Below, piece after piece: positions 38,009-46,442 of a DNA stretch of 64,000 nucleotides (position 1 is the first letter of the stretch; the number at the start of each line of letters is the position of its first letter). Below the pieces are notes generated by a model that was given only the letters and a program-made list of their open reading frames with translations, did no database searches and had not been told where the DNA came from. Where the stretch lies: positions 1 to 64,000 of the forward strand of contig CAWFEA010000012.1 of the NCBI GenBank assembly GCA_963814745.1, written 5' to 3'. Both the position numbers and the translations under genes were made by a program. The DNA comes from CAWBRT01 sp963814745. GTDB lineage: Bacteria; Acidobacteriota; Terriglobia; Terriglobales; Acidobacteriaceae.

Positions 38009-39063
38009 TGAAGAGTACGAAAGAAACCAACCAGGGGGGAGCAAAATTCGTCGTTGCCGTCATCGGTGCCGCCACGCTCAAGGGCAAGGAAATCAAGGAC
38101 CTGCTTGCCGAGCGCAACTTTCCCGCCGGTGACATTCGCTTGCTCGATGACGAAGAGTCGCTCGGTCAGGTCGAGGCGGTGGGCGACGAGCCCTCGTTCA
38201 TTCAAAGCGTCACGGTGGAACACCTGAACGGCGTCGATTTCGCTTTTTTCACCGCCGAGGAAGGCTATACCGATAAGACATGGGAAATGGCGCGGCGCGC
38301 GGGCAGCGAGATTATCGATCTCAGCTATGTGCTCGAGGCGCGCCCCGAAGCCGCGGTTCGCGCCTCATGGCTCGAGCAGGAACTTGGCGAGGGCCACCCG
38401 GTGGAACTGGTCACGACCCCCGTGGTCATTGCCCATCCGGCGGCGGTGGTGCTTGGCTTGCTGCTGGTAAGGCTACACAAGCGGCGCAAGATTCGCCGGG
38501 CCAACGCGACCATCATGGAACCGGCCAGCGAGCGCGGGCGCCGTGGCATGGACGAACTCCACGAGCAGACCGTGAATCTGCTCTCGTTCCAGCAGTTGCC
38601 GACCATGGTTTTCGGAACCCAGGTGGCGTTCAATGTGGTGCCGGGCTACGGCGAAAAGTGCGAGCCGACTCTGGCCGCCGTCGAAGCGCGCGTTCTGCGG
38701 CATTACCGCGCCATCACCGGCGCGCATGCGCCCGTGCCTGCGCTGATGCTGGTGCAGGTTCCGGTCTTCCACGCCCACACTTTTTCCATTTACATTGAGC
38801 TGGAATCGCCGGCCGCACTGGCCGATTTCGAGTCGGCGCTGGCCGGCGAGCACGTCGAATTGGTCCACGAGCCGCCGAGCGAGCCCAGTAATTTGAATGC
38901 CGCGGGCCAGCAGGACGTTCAAGTTCTGGTGCGCAAAGATGGGCAAAGCGAACGCGGTTTCTGGATCTGGGCGGCGGCCGATAACCTGCGCGTCTTGGCG
39001 TCGCTGGCGGTGGAGTCGGCCGAAGACATGGCCGCCACGCGCCCCAGGGGGAAGGTGCAGTGA
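38008..39063 (+). CDS. Aspartate-semialdehyde dehydrogenase-like protein lacking the catalytic cysteine
   Basis: 351 residues with the two-domain Asd/USG-1 fold: VAVIGAATLKGKEIKDLL is the NAD-binding start, GVDFAFFTAEEGY follows, and the second domain includes QVPVFHAHTFSIYIEL. Where Asd has IANPNCST, this protein has IAHPAAVV: Ala146 replaces the nucleophilic cysteine. It therefore cannot act as a dehydrogenase by the normal mechanism and is better called an USG-1-like homologue. It sits between pssA and lptE with 1-bp and 4-bp overlaps. A role in the envelope operon is implied by context only. Confidence 0.82.
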   Translation: MKSTKETNQGGAKFVVAVIGAATLKGKEIKDLLAERNFPAGDIRLLDDEESLGQVEAVGDEPSFIQSVTVEHLNGVDFAFFTAEEGYTDKTWEMARRAGSEIIDLSYVLEARPEAAVRASWLEQELGEGHPVELVTTPVVIAHPAAVVLGLLLVRLHKRRKIRRANATIMEPASERGRRGMDELHEQTVNLLSFQQLPTMVFGTQVAFNVVPGYGEKCEPTLAAVEARVLRHYRAITGAHAPVPALMLVQVPVFHAHTFSIYIELESPAALADFESALAGEHVELVHEPPSEPSNLNAAGQQDVQVLVRKDGQSERGFWIWAAADNLRVLASLAVESAEDMAATRPRGKVQ

Positions 39064-39593
39064 AGACTCGCTCATGGGCGAAGTTTTTTTGCGCTACGGC
39101 GATGCTGGCGCTCGTGAGCCTGGCAGGCTGCGGCTATCACGTGGCGGGCAAGGCTTCACGGCTGCCGCAGAACGTTCACACCCTTGCCGTGCCCACGTTC
39201 CAGAATCGCAGCCAGACCTACCGCATCGAAGCCAAGCTCACCGCGGCTGTGGTGCGCGAGTTGAACACTCGGACTCAATACCGCGTTGTCAGCGATCCCG
39301 CCGATGCCGATGCCGTCATGCGCGGCAGCGTGCTCGGCACCGAGATCGCGCCGCTGACTTACGACTCGCGGACCGGGCGCGCCTCTGCCTTCGTGATCAC
39401 CATTCGCATGAGCGTCACCCTCACCGCCAAAGATGGCGAGGTGCTCTTCCGCAACCCGAACTACCTGTTCCGCGACGAGTATCAGTCCTCCGAGCAGGTT
39501 TCCAGCTTCTTCGAGGAGCAAGACCCCGCCTTTGACCGCCTCTCTAACGACTTCGCGCGCACCCTGGTGAGCAACGTCCTGGAGGCCTTTTGA
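39060..39593 (+). CDS. lptE: LptE, LPS-assembly lipoprotein
   Basis: Outer-membrane lipoprotein plugging the LptD barrel. 177 residues. Signal peptide with lipobox LVSLAGC, lipid-modified Cys24, followed directly by GYHVAGKASRLPQNVHTLAVPTF, which is quoted in part and matches the LptE start (CGYH). The GTG start overlaps the previous stop as GTGA. holA follows with a 4-bp overlap, the common lptE-holA order. The gene marks the host as an LPS-bearing diderm. Confidence 0.9.
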   Translation: MKTRSWAKFFCATAMLALVSLAGCGYHVAGKASRLPQNVHTLAVPTFQNRSQTYRIEAKLTAAVVRELNTRTQYRVVSDPADADAVMRGSVLGTEIAPLTYDSRTGRASAFVITIRMSVTLTAKDGEVLFRNPNYLFRDEYQSSEQVSSFFEEQDPAFDRLSNDFARTLVSNVLEAF

Positions 39594-40717
39594 AGACCTT
39601 CGCCGCGGTTGAGCGCTTCGTCGCCGAGGTCAGCGAACGCCGGCTGAAGTCCGGATACGTGCTTGCCGGCGACGAAGCCTTCCTGCGCCGCAAGTGCCGC
39701 GAGGCGGTGCTCGAACATCTGCTCCCGGTTGAACTCCGCGACTTCGCTTTGCACGATCTTGACCTGGAGCAAACTCCGCTGCAGGAAATTCTGGACCAGG
39801 CGCGGACGCCTTCGCTGATGGCGCCATTCCAGGTATTTTTCGTGCGCGGCGTCAAGGCGCTCTACGGGCGCGGCAAGCACGAAGCCGAGTTCGAGGCGTT
39901 GCGGCATTATTTTGCCTCTCCGAATCCGGACGCGCTGATCCTGTTTATCGCCGACCACATCGGCATTCCCGCCGACGTGCGGCGCATGGAGCTGACCGAT
40001 AAAGATCGCTACCAGCGCATTCGAGAAACGCTGGGCGAGTTCTGCACGGTGGTGGAGCTGGCCCGCGTCGATGAACGCGAGGCGGCGCGCTGGATCGCCG
40101 ATACCGCCGACGGCCGGGGAGTGAAGATCGACGCTGACGCGGCCCGCGAACTGGTGGATGCGCTCGGCGGCGACATGATGATGATCTCCGGCGAACTGGA
40201 AAAACTCATCCTCTATGCCGGCGACAAAAAACGCATCACCCTCGGCGACGTCGAGACCATGGTGCTGGCCGCCAAGCAGCGCACGCTCTATGAGCTGACC
40301 GACGCGATCTCGGCGAAAGATCGCCCCCGCGCGCTCGCCATCCTGGACGCGATTCTCACCACCGGCGACGGCGACGAGGCGGCCATCGGCCACCTCTACA
40401 TGCTGGCCAAAACCTTCCGCCAGATGCTGGTCATCAGCGAACACAACGTGCGCGACGCGCGCGCCCTGTGGCAGGTGCTGTGGCAAGGCTTCCGCGTGCC
40501 GCCGTTCGCGGCCGACGACATCGTTCGCCAGGCGCGCCGTTACAAATCGCGCCGCGACCTCACGCGGGCCATCCGGCTAATCGCGCGCGCCGACCTCGCC
40601 CTGCGCTCCAGCCCTCCCAGCAAGCGCCTGGTGCTGGAGAAACTCGTCCTCGAACTTTGCTCCGAGCCCAAGCCCGCCGAGCGCTCGCCCTGGCAACAGG
40701 AAGAATTGCCGGTGTGA
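39590..40717 (+). CDS. holA: DNA polymerase III delta subunit
   Basis: Clamp-loader subunit, 375 residues. SGYVLAGDEAFLRRKCREAVLEHLL is the AAA-like N-terminus (only the GDE region is needed for recognition); TPSLMAPFQVFFVRGV, domain II and the C-terminal collar helices from LYELTDAISAKDRPRALAIL follow. The start is a TTG overlapping the lptE stop, with GGAGG 5 nt before it. Last gene of the psd-pssA-asd-lptE-holA chain. Confidence 0.92.
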   Translation: MKTFAAVERFVAEVSERRLKSGYVLAGDEAFLRRKCREAVLEHLLPVELRDFALHDLDLEQTPLQEILDQARTPSLMAPFQVFFVRGVKALYGRGKHEAEFEALRHYFASPNPDALILFIADHIGIPADVRRMELTDKDRYQRIRETLGEFCTVVELARVDEREAARWIADTADGRGVKIDADAARELVDALGGDMMMISGELEKLILYAGDKKRITLGDVETMVLAAKQRTLYELTDAISAKDRPRALAILDAILTTGDGDEAAIGHLYMLAKTFRQMLVISEHNVRDARALWQVLWQGFRVPPFAADDIVRQARRYKSRRDLTRAIRLIARADLALRSSPPSKRLVLEKLVLELCSEPKPAERSPWQQEELPV

Positions 40718-40744
40718 AGGGAGGCAAGGCGCGATTTTCGACAG

Positions 40745-41542
40745 TTACGGCCTGTTGCCGGAACTCCTCTTCTTCGGCGGCATTAGGCGACGTGCCGAAA
40801 ACCATTGTGAGGCAATAAACGTATGCTGTTCATCCGACCATGCGTGTTCTCGTTTTAACTCAACCTTCATTCCTGAAAATTCGAGTACTTGAGTCTCGGT
40901 GAAAATCGGAGGCGTATTTAGCCCTTGTGTTTGCCCTTGGATCGGCGGCTCAAAGACAAATCGACTTTCTTGTGAGACCGCGTACTTTGTCCAAGGTGCG
41001 CCCAAATACGCAGACTCAACAACATCAAGCACGGGACGCAGCTTTCCATCTCTGAGCTGATACACAATGAAGTTCTGCTGGTTTGCTCCCGTGCCAGAAC
41101 CCTGTTGCGCTTTGTGCACGAGCACCTGCTGAGATGCGTTGCCTGTAACCGAGGCGAAACTTACGCTTGCTCTCCAATAGTGGTTCGGAACAATGACAGT
41201 TTGCAGGAACCGCCAACCAACCGCCGTTTGCTGCGTGAACACCAGATTTAAATCCCACCCGCACTGCATTCGCACAAAACCCGCGTCATGTAAGCCGTCC
41301 AGTCGGGCATGAGTTGCGGAGATTTCCGAGCAACCTTTCACCTCAAGCGAGGTATGGATTTCCTTGCGAATTAGCTCATCCTGTTCAAAATATTCGCAGT
41401 TATCGCCAGTATGCTTGCAGTTCTCCTCTTTCGTCTGCAAATCTTTCAAATGCTTTGCCAATTGCTCCGGCTCATAATTTGGAATGAGCGATTGGCCGAG
41501 TGCGCACGTTGCCCATAATAAGAGCAAAAGGCCGAATTTCAT
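40745..41542 (-). CDS. Secreted hypothetical protein
   Basis: 265 residues, not recognised. The start was placed at ATG 41542, giving the signal peptide MKFGLLLLLWATCALGQS; an upstream ATG would bury it. The mature part has several cysteines (CKHTGDNCEYF, VKGC, RMQCGW) suited to disulfides and mixed alpha/beta composition, with VVESAYLGAPWTKYAVSQESRF near the middle. It is less GC-rich than its neighbours, which hints at a different origin. It is convergent with holA and has no operon partner. Confidence 0.6.
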   Translation of the reverse strand: MKFGLLLLLWATCALGQSLIPNYEPEQLAKHLKDLQTKEENCKHTGDNCEYFEQDELIRKEIHTSLEVKGCSEISATHARLDGLHDAGFVRMQCGWDLNLVFTQQTAVGWRFLQTVIVPNHYWRASVSFASVTGNASQQVLVHKAQQGSGTGANQQNFIVYQLRDGKLRPVLDVVESAYLGAPWTKYAVSQESRFVFEPPIQGQTQGLNTPPIFTETQVLEFSGMKVELKREHAWSDEQHTFIASQWFSARRLMPPKKRSSGNRP

Positions 41543-41652
41543 CGTGTACTTTATCCAGCGTTCTTGCATTCCTATATCACGCACCACACGTAAACTCTAC
41601 GCCAAATCCACAGGTGGTTCTAGATTACCGTCGTAAACAGGTCAACCGGGTG

Positions 41653-41691
41653 CCCCAGGTCCCGCGCCGCGTTGCTCGGCGCTGACCTGGG
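41653..41691. repeat. Intergenic hairpin
   Basis: CCCAGGTC with GCGCCG pairs with CGGCGC and GACCTGGG. No T tract follows. It lies upstream of the R2 repeat in the same intergenic gap. Confidence 0.55.
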
Positions 41692-41740
41692 AACATTGCT
41701 AGAGCACGTTAACCTTAGGTGTAAGGGAGCCTTGTGGAGG

Positions 41741-41829
41741 TGTCATCCTGAGGCGGAGCGAAGAGGAGCCGAAGGATCTGCTGTTATGGGCAAGGCAAAA
41801 GCACATCCCTCGCTCCGCTCGGGATGACA
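41741..41829. repeat. Palindromic intergenic repeat R2, copy 1
   Basis: Begins TGTCATCCTGAGGCGGAGCG and ends in the near reverse complement CGCTCCGCTCGGGATGACA, with an inner GGAGCCGAAGGATCT. The same edges occur at 55152 and 57446. Confidence 0.85.
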
Positions 41830-41857
41830 CTTCAGATACACCAAATCCATACGCACT

Positions 41858-42466
41858 TCAACGCATGCGCCCCTTTCTGATGTGCGTCAACACCCGCTCT
41901 ATCCCATCACTGATTTCGCCGTCGCCGGTAAGCACCACGTCCGCGTACTGGCGCGTGGGATGCACATAGCGCTGCGCCATGGGCCGCACCGTGGTGGAGA
42001 ACTGTTCGAGCACGCTCTCCCGCGTGCGCCCGCGCTCGCGCACGTCGCGCTCGATGCGGCGCGCCAGGCATATCTCCTCGCCCAAATCGACAAAGACCTT
42101 GGTCTGCTGCACCCGGCGAAGCTCTTCCCAGTAGAGTGCGAACAGGCCCTCGACGACGATGAACTCGCGCGGTTCCAGCGCTTCCGTCTGCCCGGTGCGC
42201 GCGTGGGTTTTGAAATCGTAGACGGGCCTTGCGATGACCTCGCCGCGGCTAAGCCGGCGCACGTGTTCGATGAGCAAGCCGGAATCGAGCGCCTCGGGGG
42301 CGTCGAAGTTGAATCTCGCCCGCTGCTCCAGGCTGAGGTGTTCGAGATCGCAGTAGTACGAGTCCAGGTTCAGCGTGGCGGCCCGCAAATGCCGCGCCAG
42401 ATGCGTGCTCAAGTAGCTCTTGCCGGCGCACGACGGTCCGGCGATGCCGATCAGGTATGGCTTCAT
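41858..42466 (-). CDS. udk: Uridine kinase
   Basis: Phosphorylates uridine and cytidine. 202 residues. P-loop GPSCAGKSYLSTHL at the N-terminus, LNLDSYYCDLEHLSLEQRARFNFDAPEALD (key DSYY and NFDxPxAxD), then FIVVEGLFALYW and the lid DLGEEICLARRIERDVRERGR. Last gene of the leftward nucleoside salvage operon, 6 bp after the PNP stop. The gene is intact. Confidence 0.92.
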   Translation of the reverse strand: MKPYLIGIAGPSCAGKSYLSTHLARHLRAATLNLDSYYCDLEHLSLEQRARFNFDAPEALDSGLLIEHVRRLSRGEVIARPVYDFKTHARTGQTEALEPREFIVVEGLFALYWEELRRVQQTKVFVDLGEEICLARRIERDVRERGRTRESVLEQFSTTVRPMAQRYVHPTRQYADVVLTGDGEISDGIERVLTHIRKGRMR

Positions 42467-42472
42467 CGTCGC

Positions 42473-43426
42473 CTACTTTGAACCCGGGGTCCCCGGCAAG
42501 CCCGCCGTTGGCTTGTTGGGGTTGAAAGATTCCTCGATCGCGGGGATCACCGCCCCCAGCAGCGCCAGCAATTTGCCGCGCACCCGCCGTCCGGTCTCCA
42601 GCACCTCTTCGTGGTTGATCGCGCGCGGCGCGTGGTTGGATTGTTGGGGTGCGAGTCCGGCGGCCATGTTGGTGACGCACGAGATCGCCAGTACTCCGAT
42701 TCCCATGTGGCGCGCGACAATCACCTCCGGTACGGTTGACATGCCCACCAGGTCGGCCCCAATCGTGCGCAGGTAGCGAATCTCCGCGGGGGTCTCGTAG
42801 CTCGGCCCGGCCAGCGCGGCGTAAATGCCTTCGTGGAGTTCCATGCCCTGCTTGCGCCCGGCTTCGCATGCGATCTGCCGGTAGACGCGAGAGTAGGCCT
42901 CGGTCATATCCGGGAAGCGCGGACCGAAGCGCTCGTCATTGGGACCGCTGAGGGGATTGGCGGCTTGCAGGTTGATGTGATCGCTGATCAGCACCAGCGC
43001 TCCCTCTTCGTATTGCGGGTTGATGCCGCCGGCGGCGTTGGTCAACACCAGCGTCCGCACGCCAAGCCGTCCGAAAACACGAACCGGGAACGCCGCCTGC
43101 TTCGCCGTGTAGCCTTCGTATTGATGAACCCGGCCCTGCATGACCGCGACCGTCACCTCGCCGAGTTTGCCGATGACCAGCCGGCCGGCGTGTCCGATGG
43201 CCGTCGAGCGCGGAAAGAACGGAATCTGCTCGTAAGCGATTGCGACCACGGATTGCAAGTTGCCGGCAAAATCTCCCAGGCCGGAGCCGAGAACGACGGC
43301 AATGCGCGGAATCCCAAGCGCCGGGTTCTGCGCGAGCGTGGCAAGAATAAACTGCGCCGCCTGCCCGGCGCAGGTGAACTCATCGGGTTCAGGCGCGGCC
43401 GCCGTGCTCATAGCCTCATGGTTCAT
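42473..43426 (-). CDS. Purine nucleoside phosphorylase
   Basis: Trimeric PNP type (inosine/guanosine/xanthosine), 317 residues. VVLGSGLGDFAGNL is the phosphate loop, then GHAGRLVIGKLGEVTVAVMQGRVHQYEGY in short, TNAAGGINPQYEEGALVLISDHINLQ and GPSYETPAEIRYLRTIGADLVGMSTVPEVIVARH; MSTVPE is the ribose site. The start ATG 43426 overlaps the nupC stop (ATGA); the ORF extends further upstream but that part is a shadow of nupC. It cleaves nucleosides brought in by NupC. Confidence 0.92.
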   Translation of the reverse strand: MNHEAMSTAAAPEPDEFTCAGQAAQFILATLAQNPALGIPRIAVVLGSGLGDFAGNLQSVVAIAYEQIPFFPRSTAIGHAGRLVIGKLGEVTVAVMQGRVHQYEGYTAKQAAFPVRVFGRLGVRTLVLTNAAGGINPQYEEGALVLISDHINLQAANPLSGPNDERFGPRFPDMTEAYSRVYRQIACEAGRKQGMELHEGIYAALAGPSYETPAEIRYLRTIGADLVGMSTVPEVIVARHMGIGVLAISCVTNMAAGLAPQQSNHAPRAINHEEVLETGRRVRGKLLALLGAVIPAIEESFNPNKPTAGLPGTPGSK

Positions 43427-44662
43427 AAGAAAATCCCCGCGATGCAAGCCGACATCAGATTCGCCATGGTGCCGCAGATCATGGCGCGGAAGCCGAGGCG
43501 CGCCAAGTCTCCGCGGCGGTTCGGGGCCAGCGCGCCGAGACCGCCAATCTGGATGCCAATGGAGCTGATGTTGGCGAATCCGCAGAGGGCGAAGGTGGCG
43601 ATGGTGAACGAGCGCGGATCGAGCGCCGCCTTTTGCGCGCCGAGCATGGTGAAGGCCACCAGTTCGTTCAGCACCATGCGCGTGCCCAGCAGGTTGCCGA
43701 TGGCGAAACAATCGCGCGCCGGAATGCCGATGAGGAACGCCACCGGCGCGAAGATCCAGCCGAAAATTGTCTCCAGTTTCGCCGGGAACCACGGGAAGCT
43801 ATGCGCCGCCAGCCAGTTATGCGCGCCGCCCAGAATGCCATTGAGCAGCGCGATGATGGCCAGAAAAGAGATGAGCATGGCGGCCACATTCAGCGCCAGG
43901 CCCAGGCCGTCGCTGGTGCCTTTCGCCGCCGCTGCCAGCACGTTCTCATGCTTTTCTTCTTGCCGGCTGACGGCATCCACCGCGCCTTGAGTTTGCGGGC
44001 TTTCGGTCTCAGGCACCATCATTTTCGCCAGCAGGATGGTTCCGGGCGCGGTCATAATGACCGCCGTGAGCAGATGTTTGGCCTCGACTCCGCTGAGAAT
44101 ATAGGCTCCCATGATGCCGCCCGAGACGTGCGCCATGCCGGCGGTCATGATCGACCATCAGCTCCGATTGCGTCACGCTGGGCAGAAACGGGCGAATCGT
44201 CAGCGGCGCTTCGGTTTGTCCCATGAAGATGCTGGCCGCGACATTCAGCGACTCCACGCCGCTGGCGCCCATCAGCCGGGTCATGATGCGAGCCGCGATG
44301 CGGATGATGAATTGCATCACCCCGTAATGGTAGAGAATGGCGAAGAATGCGGCGATGAAGATGATGGTCGGCAAGACCTGGAAGGCGAAATCGAAGCCGT
44401 ATTTCGAGTGCTTGAGGCCGAGCTCGCCGAAGACGAATTGCGAGCCGGCAAAAGAATAACCGAGCAAACGGTTGACGGCCTCTCCCGCCACCGTCAGCGC
44501 GCGCCGGCCGTATTCGAACTTGAGCACCAGGAAAGCGAACAGGACTTGCAGCCCGAGTCCGGCAATGACGGTCCTTGGCCTGATCGCCCGGCGATTGCTG
44601 GAAAACCCGTACGCCAAGCCGAGCAGCACCACGATGCCGATCACACCCGTAAGCCGTCCCAT
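43423..44662 (-). CDS. nupC: NupC-type concentrative nucleoside transporter (one frameshift)
   Basis: Sodium- or proton-driven nucleoside importer in the inner membrane, about 412 residues. N-terminal gate helices, VLPTIIFIAAFFAILYHYG, and the CNT signature ASIFMGQTEAPLTIRPF, then GMAHVSGGIMGAYI and the C-terminal TFALCGFANISSIGIQIGGLG. One frame change near 44150 between SELMV and MTAGMAHVSGG. It is 36 bp after deoC and overlaps PNP, so uptake and breakdown are coupled. Confidence 0.9.
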
Positions 44663-44698
44663 GGCGTTCCCTGTGCGAGCCTCCGATCACTTTGTAAA

Positions 44699-45527
44699 TC
44701 ACAGCCCGAGGGAAGGGAAGCAGATTAAGCAGGTTGATCGCATTATAGCTGCGCGGGCTGCCTGATGAGTGTTTCGCAGGCATTGCTCGCGACGTACTAA
44801 CTCGGCCGGGGCGCCCAGCGACTGCACGATGGAGACGCTGGCGCTGGTGCCGATGCGGTTGGCTCCGGCATCGACCATGGCCGCCAGGTCGGAGGCGGTG
44901 CGAATTCCGCCGGCGGCTTTCACGCCCATCTCGTGGCCGACCACGCCGCGCAGCAGGGCCACGTCGGCGACGGTCGCTCCGGCGGAGGAAAAACCGGTTG
45001 AGGTCTTGACAAAGTCGGCCTTGCGCGCGCAGGCAAAGCTGGCAGGCGAGAATCTTCTCTTCCGTGCCCAACAGCGCGGTTTCAAGAATCACCTTGAGCA
45101 ACGCCCCGGATCGGCGCGCCAAGCTCGCCCAGCGCGCGAATTTCCGATTCCACCAGGTCACGCTCGCCCGACTTGAGAGCGCCAATATTGATGACCATGT
45201 CGAGTTCCCGCGCTCCCAGTTTGAGAGTATCGGCGGCCTCGGCCAACTTCGCCGTAGTGGTGGTTGCTCCCAGCGGGAATCCGATCACCGTGCCCACCAA
45301 AACGCTGGAGCCGCGTACCTGCGAAACCGCCAAAGCCACATTGCCGGGGTTCACCGTGACCGAATGGAATCCGTAAACACGGCTTCACTGCGACAGCCTC
45401 TCGATTTGTCCCCGGGTTGCATCAGGCTTGAGCAGCGTGTGATCGATGAGCCTGGCCGCGTTCTTCCAGTCCGGAAACCCTGGCGGAGCAGAATGCCTCT
45501 GGGTGATACAAGGCCGGATTGAGCCAT
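44699..45527 (-). CDS. deoC: Deoxyribose-phosphate aldolase (several frameshifts)
   Basis: Splits deoxyribose-5-phosphate from nucleoside catabolism. Fragments across frames: WKNAARLIDHTLLKPDATRGQIERL, YGFHSVTVNPGNVALAVSQVRGS, VLVGTVIGFPLGATTTTAKLAEA, ELDMVINIGALKSG, FVKTSTGFSSAGATVADVALLRG and VKAAGGIRTASDLAAMVDAGANRIGTSAS. The Schiff-base lysine is in FVKTSTGF and the second essential lysine in VKAAGGIR. Frame changes occur near 45470, 45400, 45360, 45100 and 45030. The start is uncertain. The product of PNP (deoxyribose-1-phosphate) feeds it after a mutase step. Confidence 0.85.
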
Positions 45528-45617
45528 GACTCTTCGAATTTTAATAGCGGTTTCAGAGTAAACCTGTACGCGATGGTTTTTCAAACCCAAGAATCGGCAA
45601 TGGATTATGGCAGACCG

Positions 45618-46159
45618 TCATGAGGCACTCAGGCACGAAAATATCGGGAAGGTTGCGGTATTTCTCCGCGCAGTCCATGTCCGTAGCCGACGACGAATTC
45701 GTCGGGAATCTCAAAGCCGACATAATCCGCCTTGATGGGTTGCAGTGCGGCGAGATACTTTATCCAATAGCGCGGCAATGTGCAGCGTCTTGGGGCGCTT
45801 CGCCAGCAGGAGCCGTCGCAGATAGGAGAGCGTCGATCCGGTGTCGAGGATGTCTTCGACGAGGATAATGTTCTTGCCTCCATCGATTGATCGACATCTT
45901 TCAGAAGTCTTCACCTGGCCGCTGTTTTGTTTTTCATTTCCGTAACTGGCAACGGAGATGAAGTCGAAGCTGGCGTCGAGCCGGATCAGCGCGCAAGGTC
46001 GCTGAGGAAAATCGCGGCGCCCTTCAGCACCCCGATGAGCACTACTTGCTCGCCGGCGAAGTCGCGAGTGATTTTTTCGCCAAGCTGCGCCACCCGCTTG
46101 GCTATCTCGTCACGAGAAATAAGGATTTTGAGGTCGCACACTTGGCTGATCGGCTCCAA
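45618..46159 (-). CDS. hpt: Hypoxanthine phosphoribosyltransferase (frameshifted)
   Basis: Purine base salvage enzyme, about 180 residues. N-terminus ILISRDEIAKRVAQLGEKITRDFAGE, VVLIGVLKGAAIFLSDLAR, DFISVASYGN, the PRPP loop IILVEDILDTGSTLSYL and VGFEIPDEFVVGYG are all present; AEKYRNLPDIFV completes the C-terminus in another frame. Frame changes fall near 46005, 45895, 45760 and 45680. The start is uncertain (TTG 46159 or GTG further in). It is the first gene of the leftward salvage operon and turns bases released by PNP into nucleotides. Confidence 0.85.
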
Positions 46160-46379
46160 ACGCTAAAGCTTTCCGGAAGTCGGAAAACCGATGATAGCAG
46201 ACGCATTCCGGCAAATCTTCAAGGCGCGCAAGATGAGGACTTTCTTTGATCCGCGTCTCGACGCCACTAAAGTGCGACAAGCCTCCTGATTCCGCGATTT
46301 TGCCGTCGGCGAGCGGGCTGGCGGCCCGAAGTTCCGGCTGTCACGAGAAATTTGCCATGTCGTTTGTGACTTCGGTGCT

Positions 46380-46407
46380 TTGTCTCGGCGACTCTCTCCT
46401 TTATGAT
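46380..46407 (+). promoter_or_regulatory. Candidate promoter of the adenosine deaminase-like gene
   Basis: TTGTCT, a 16-bp spacer, then TATGAT, 35 bp before the start codon at 46443, which itself has GGAGGA 8 nt upstream. The -10 matches five of six bases. Confidence 0.4.
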
Positions 46408-46442
46408 GGCTTGTTAGCCATTCACCTTTGGAGGACCAGCAG

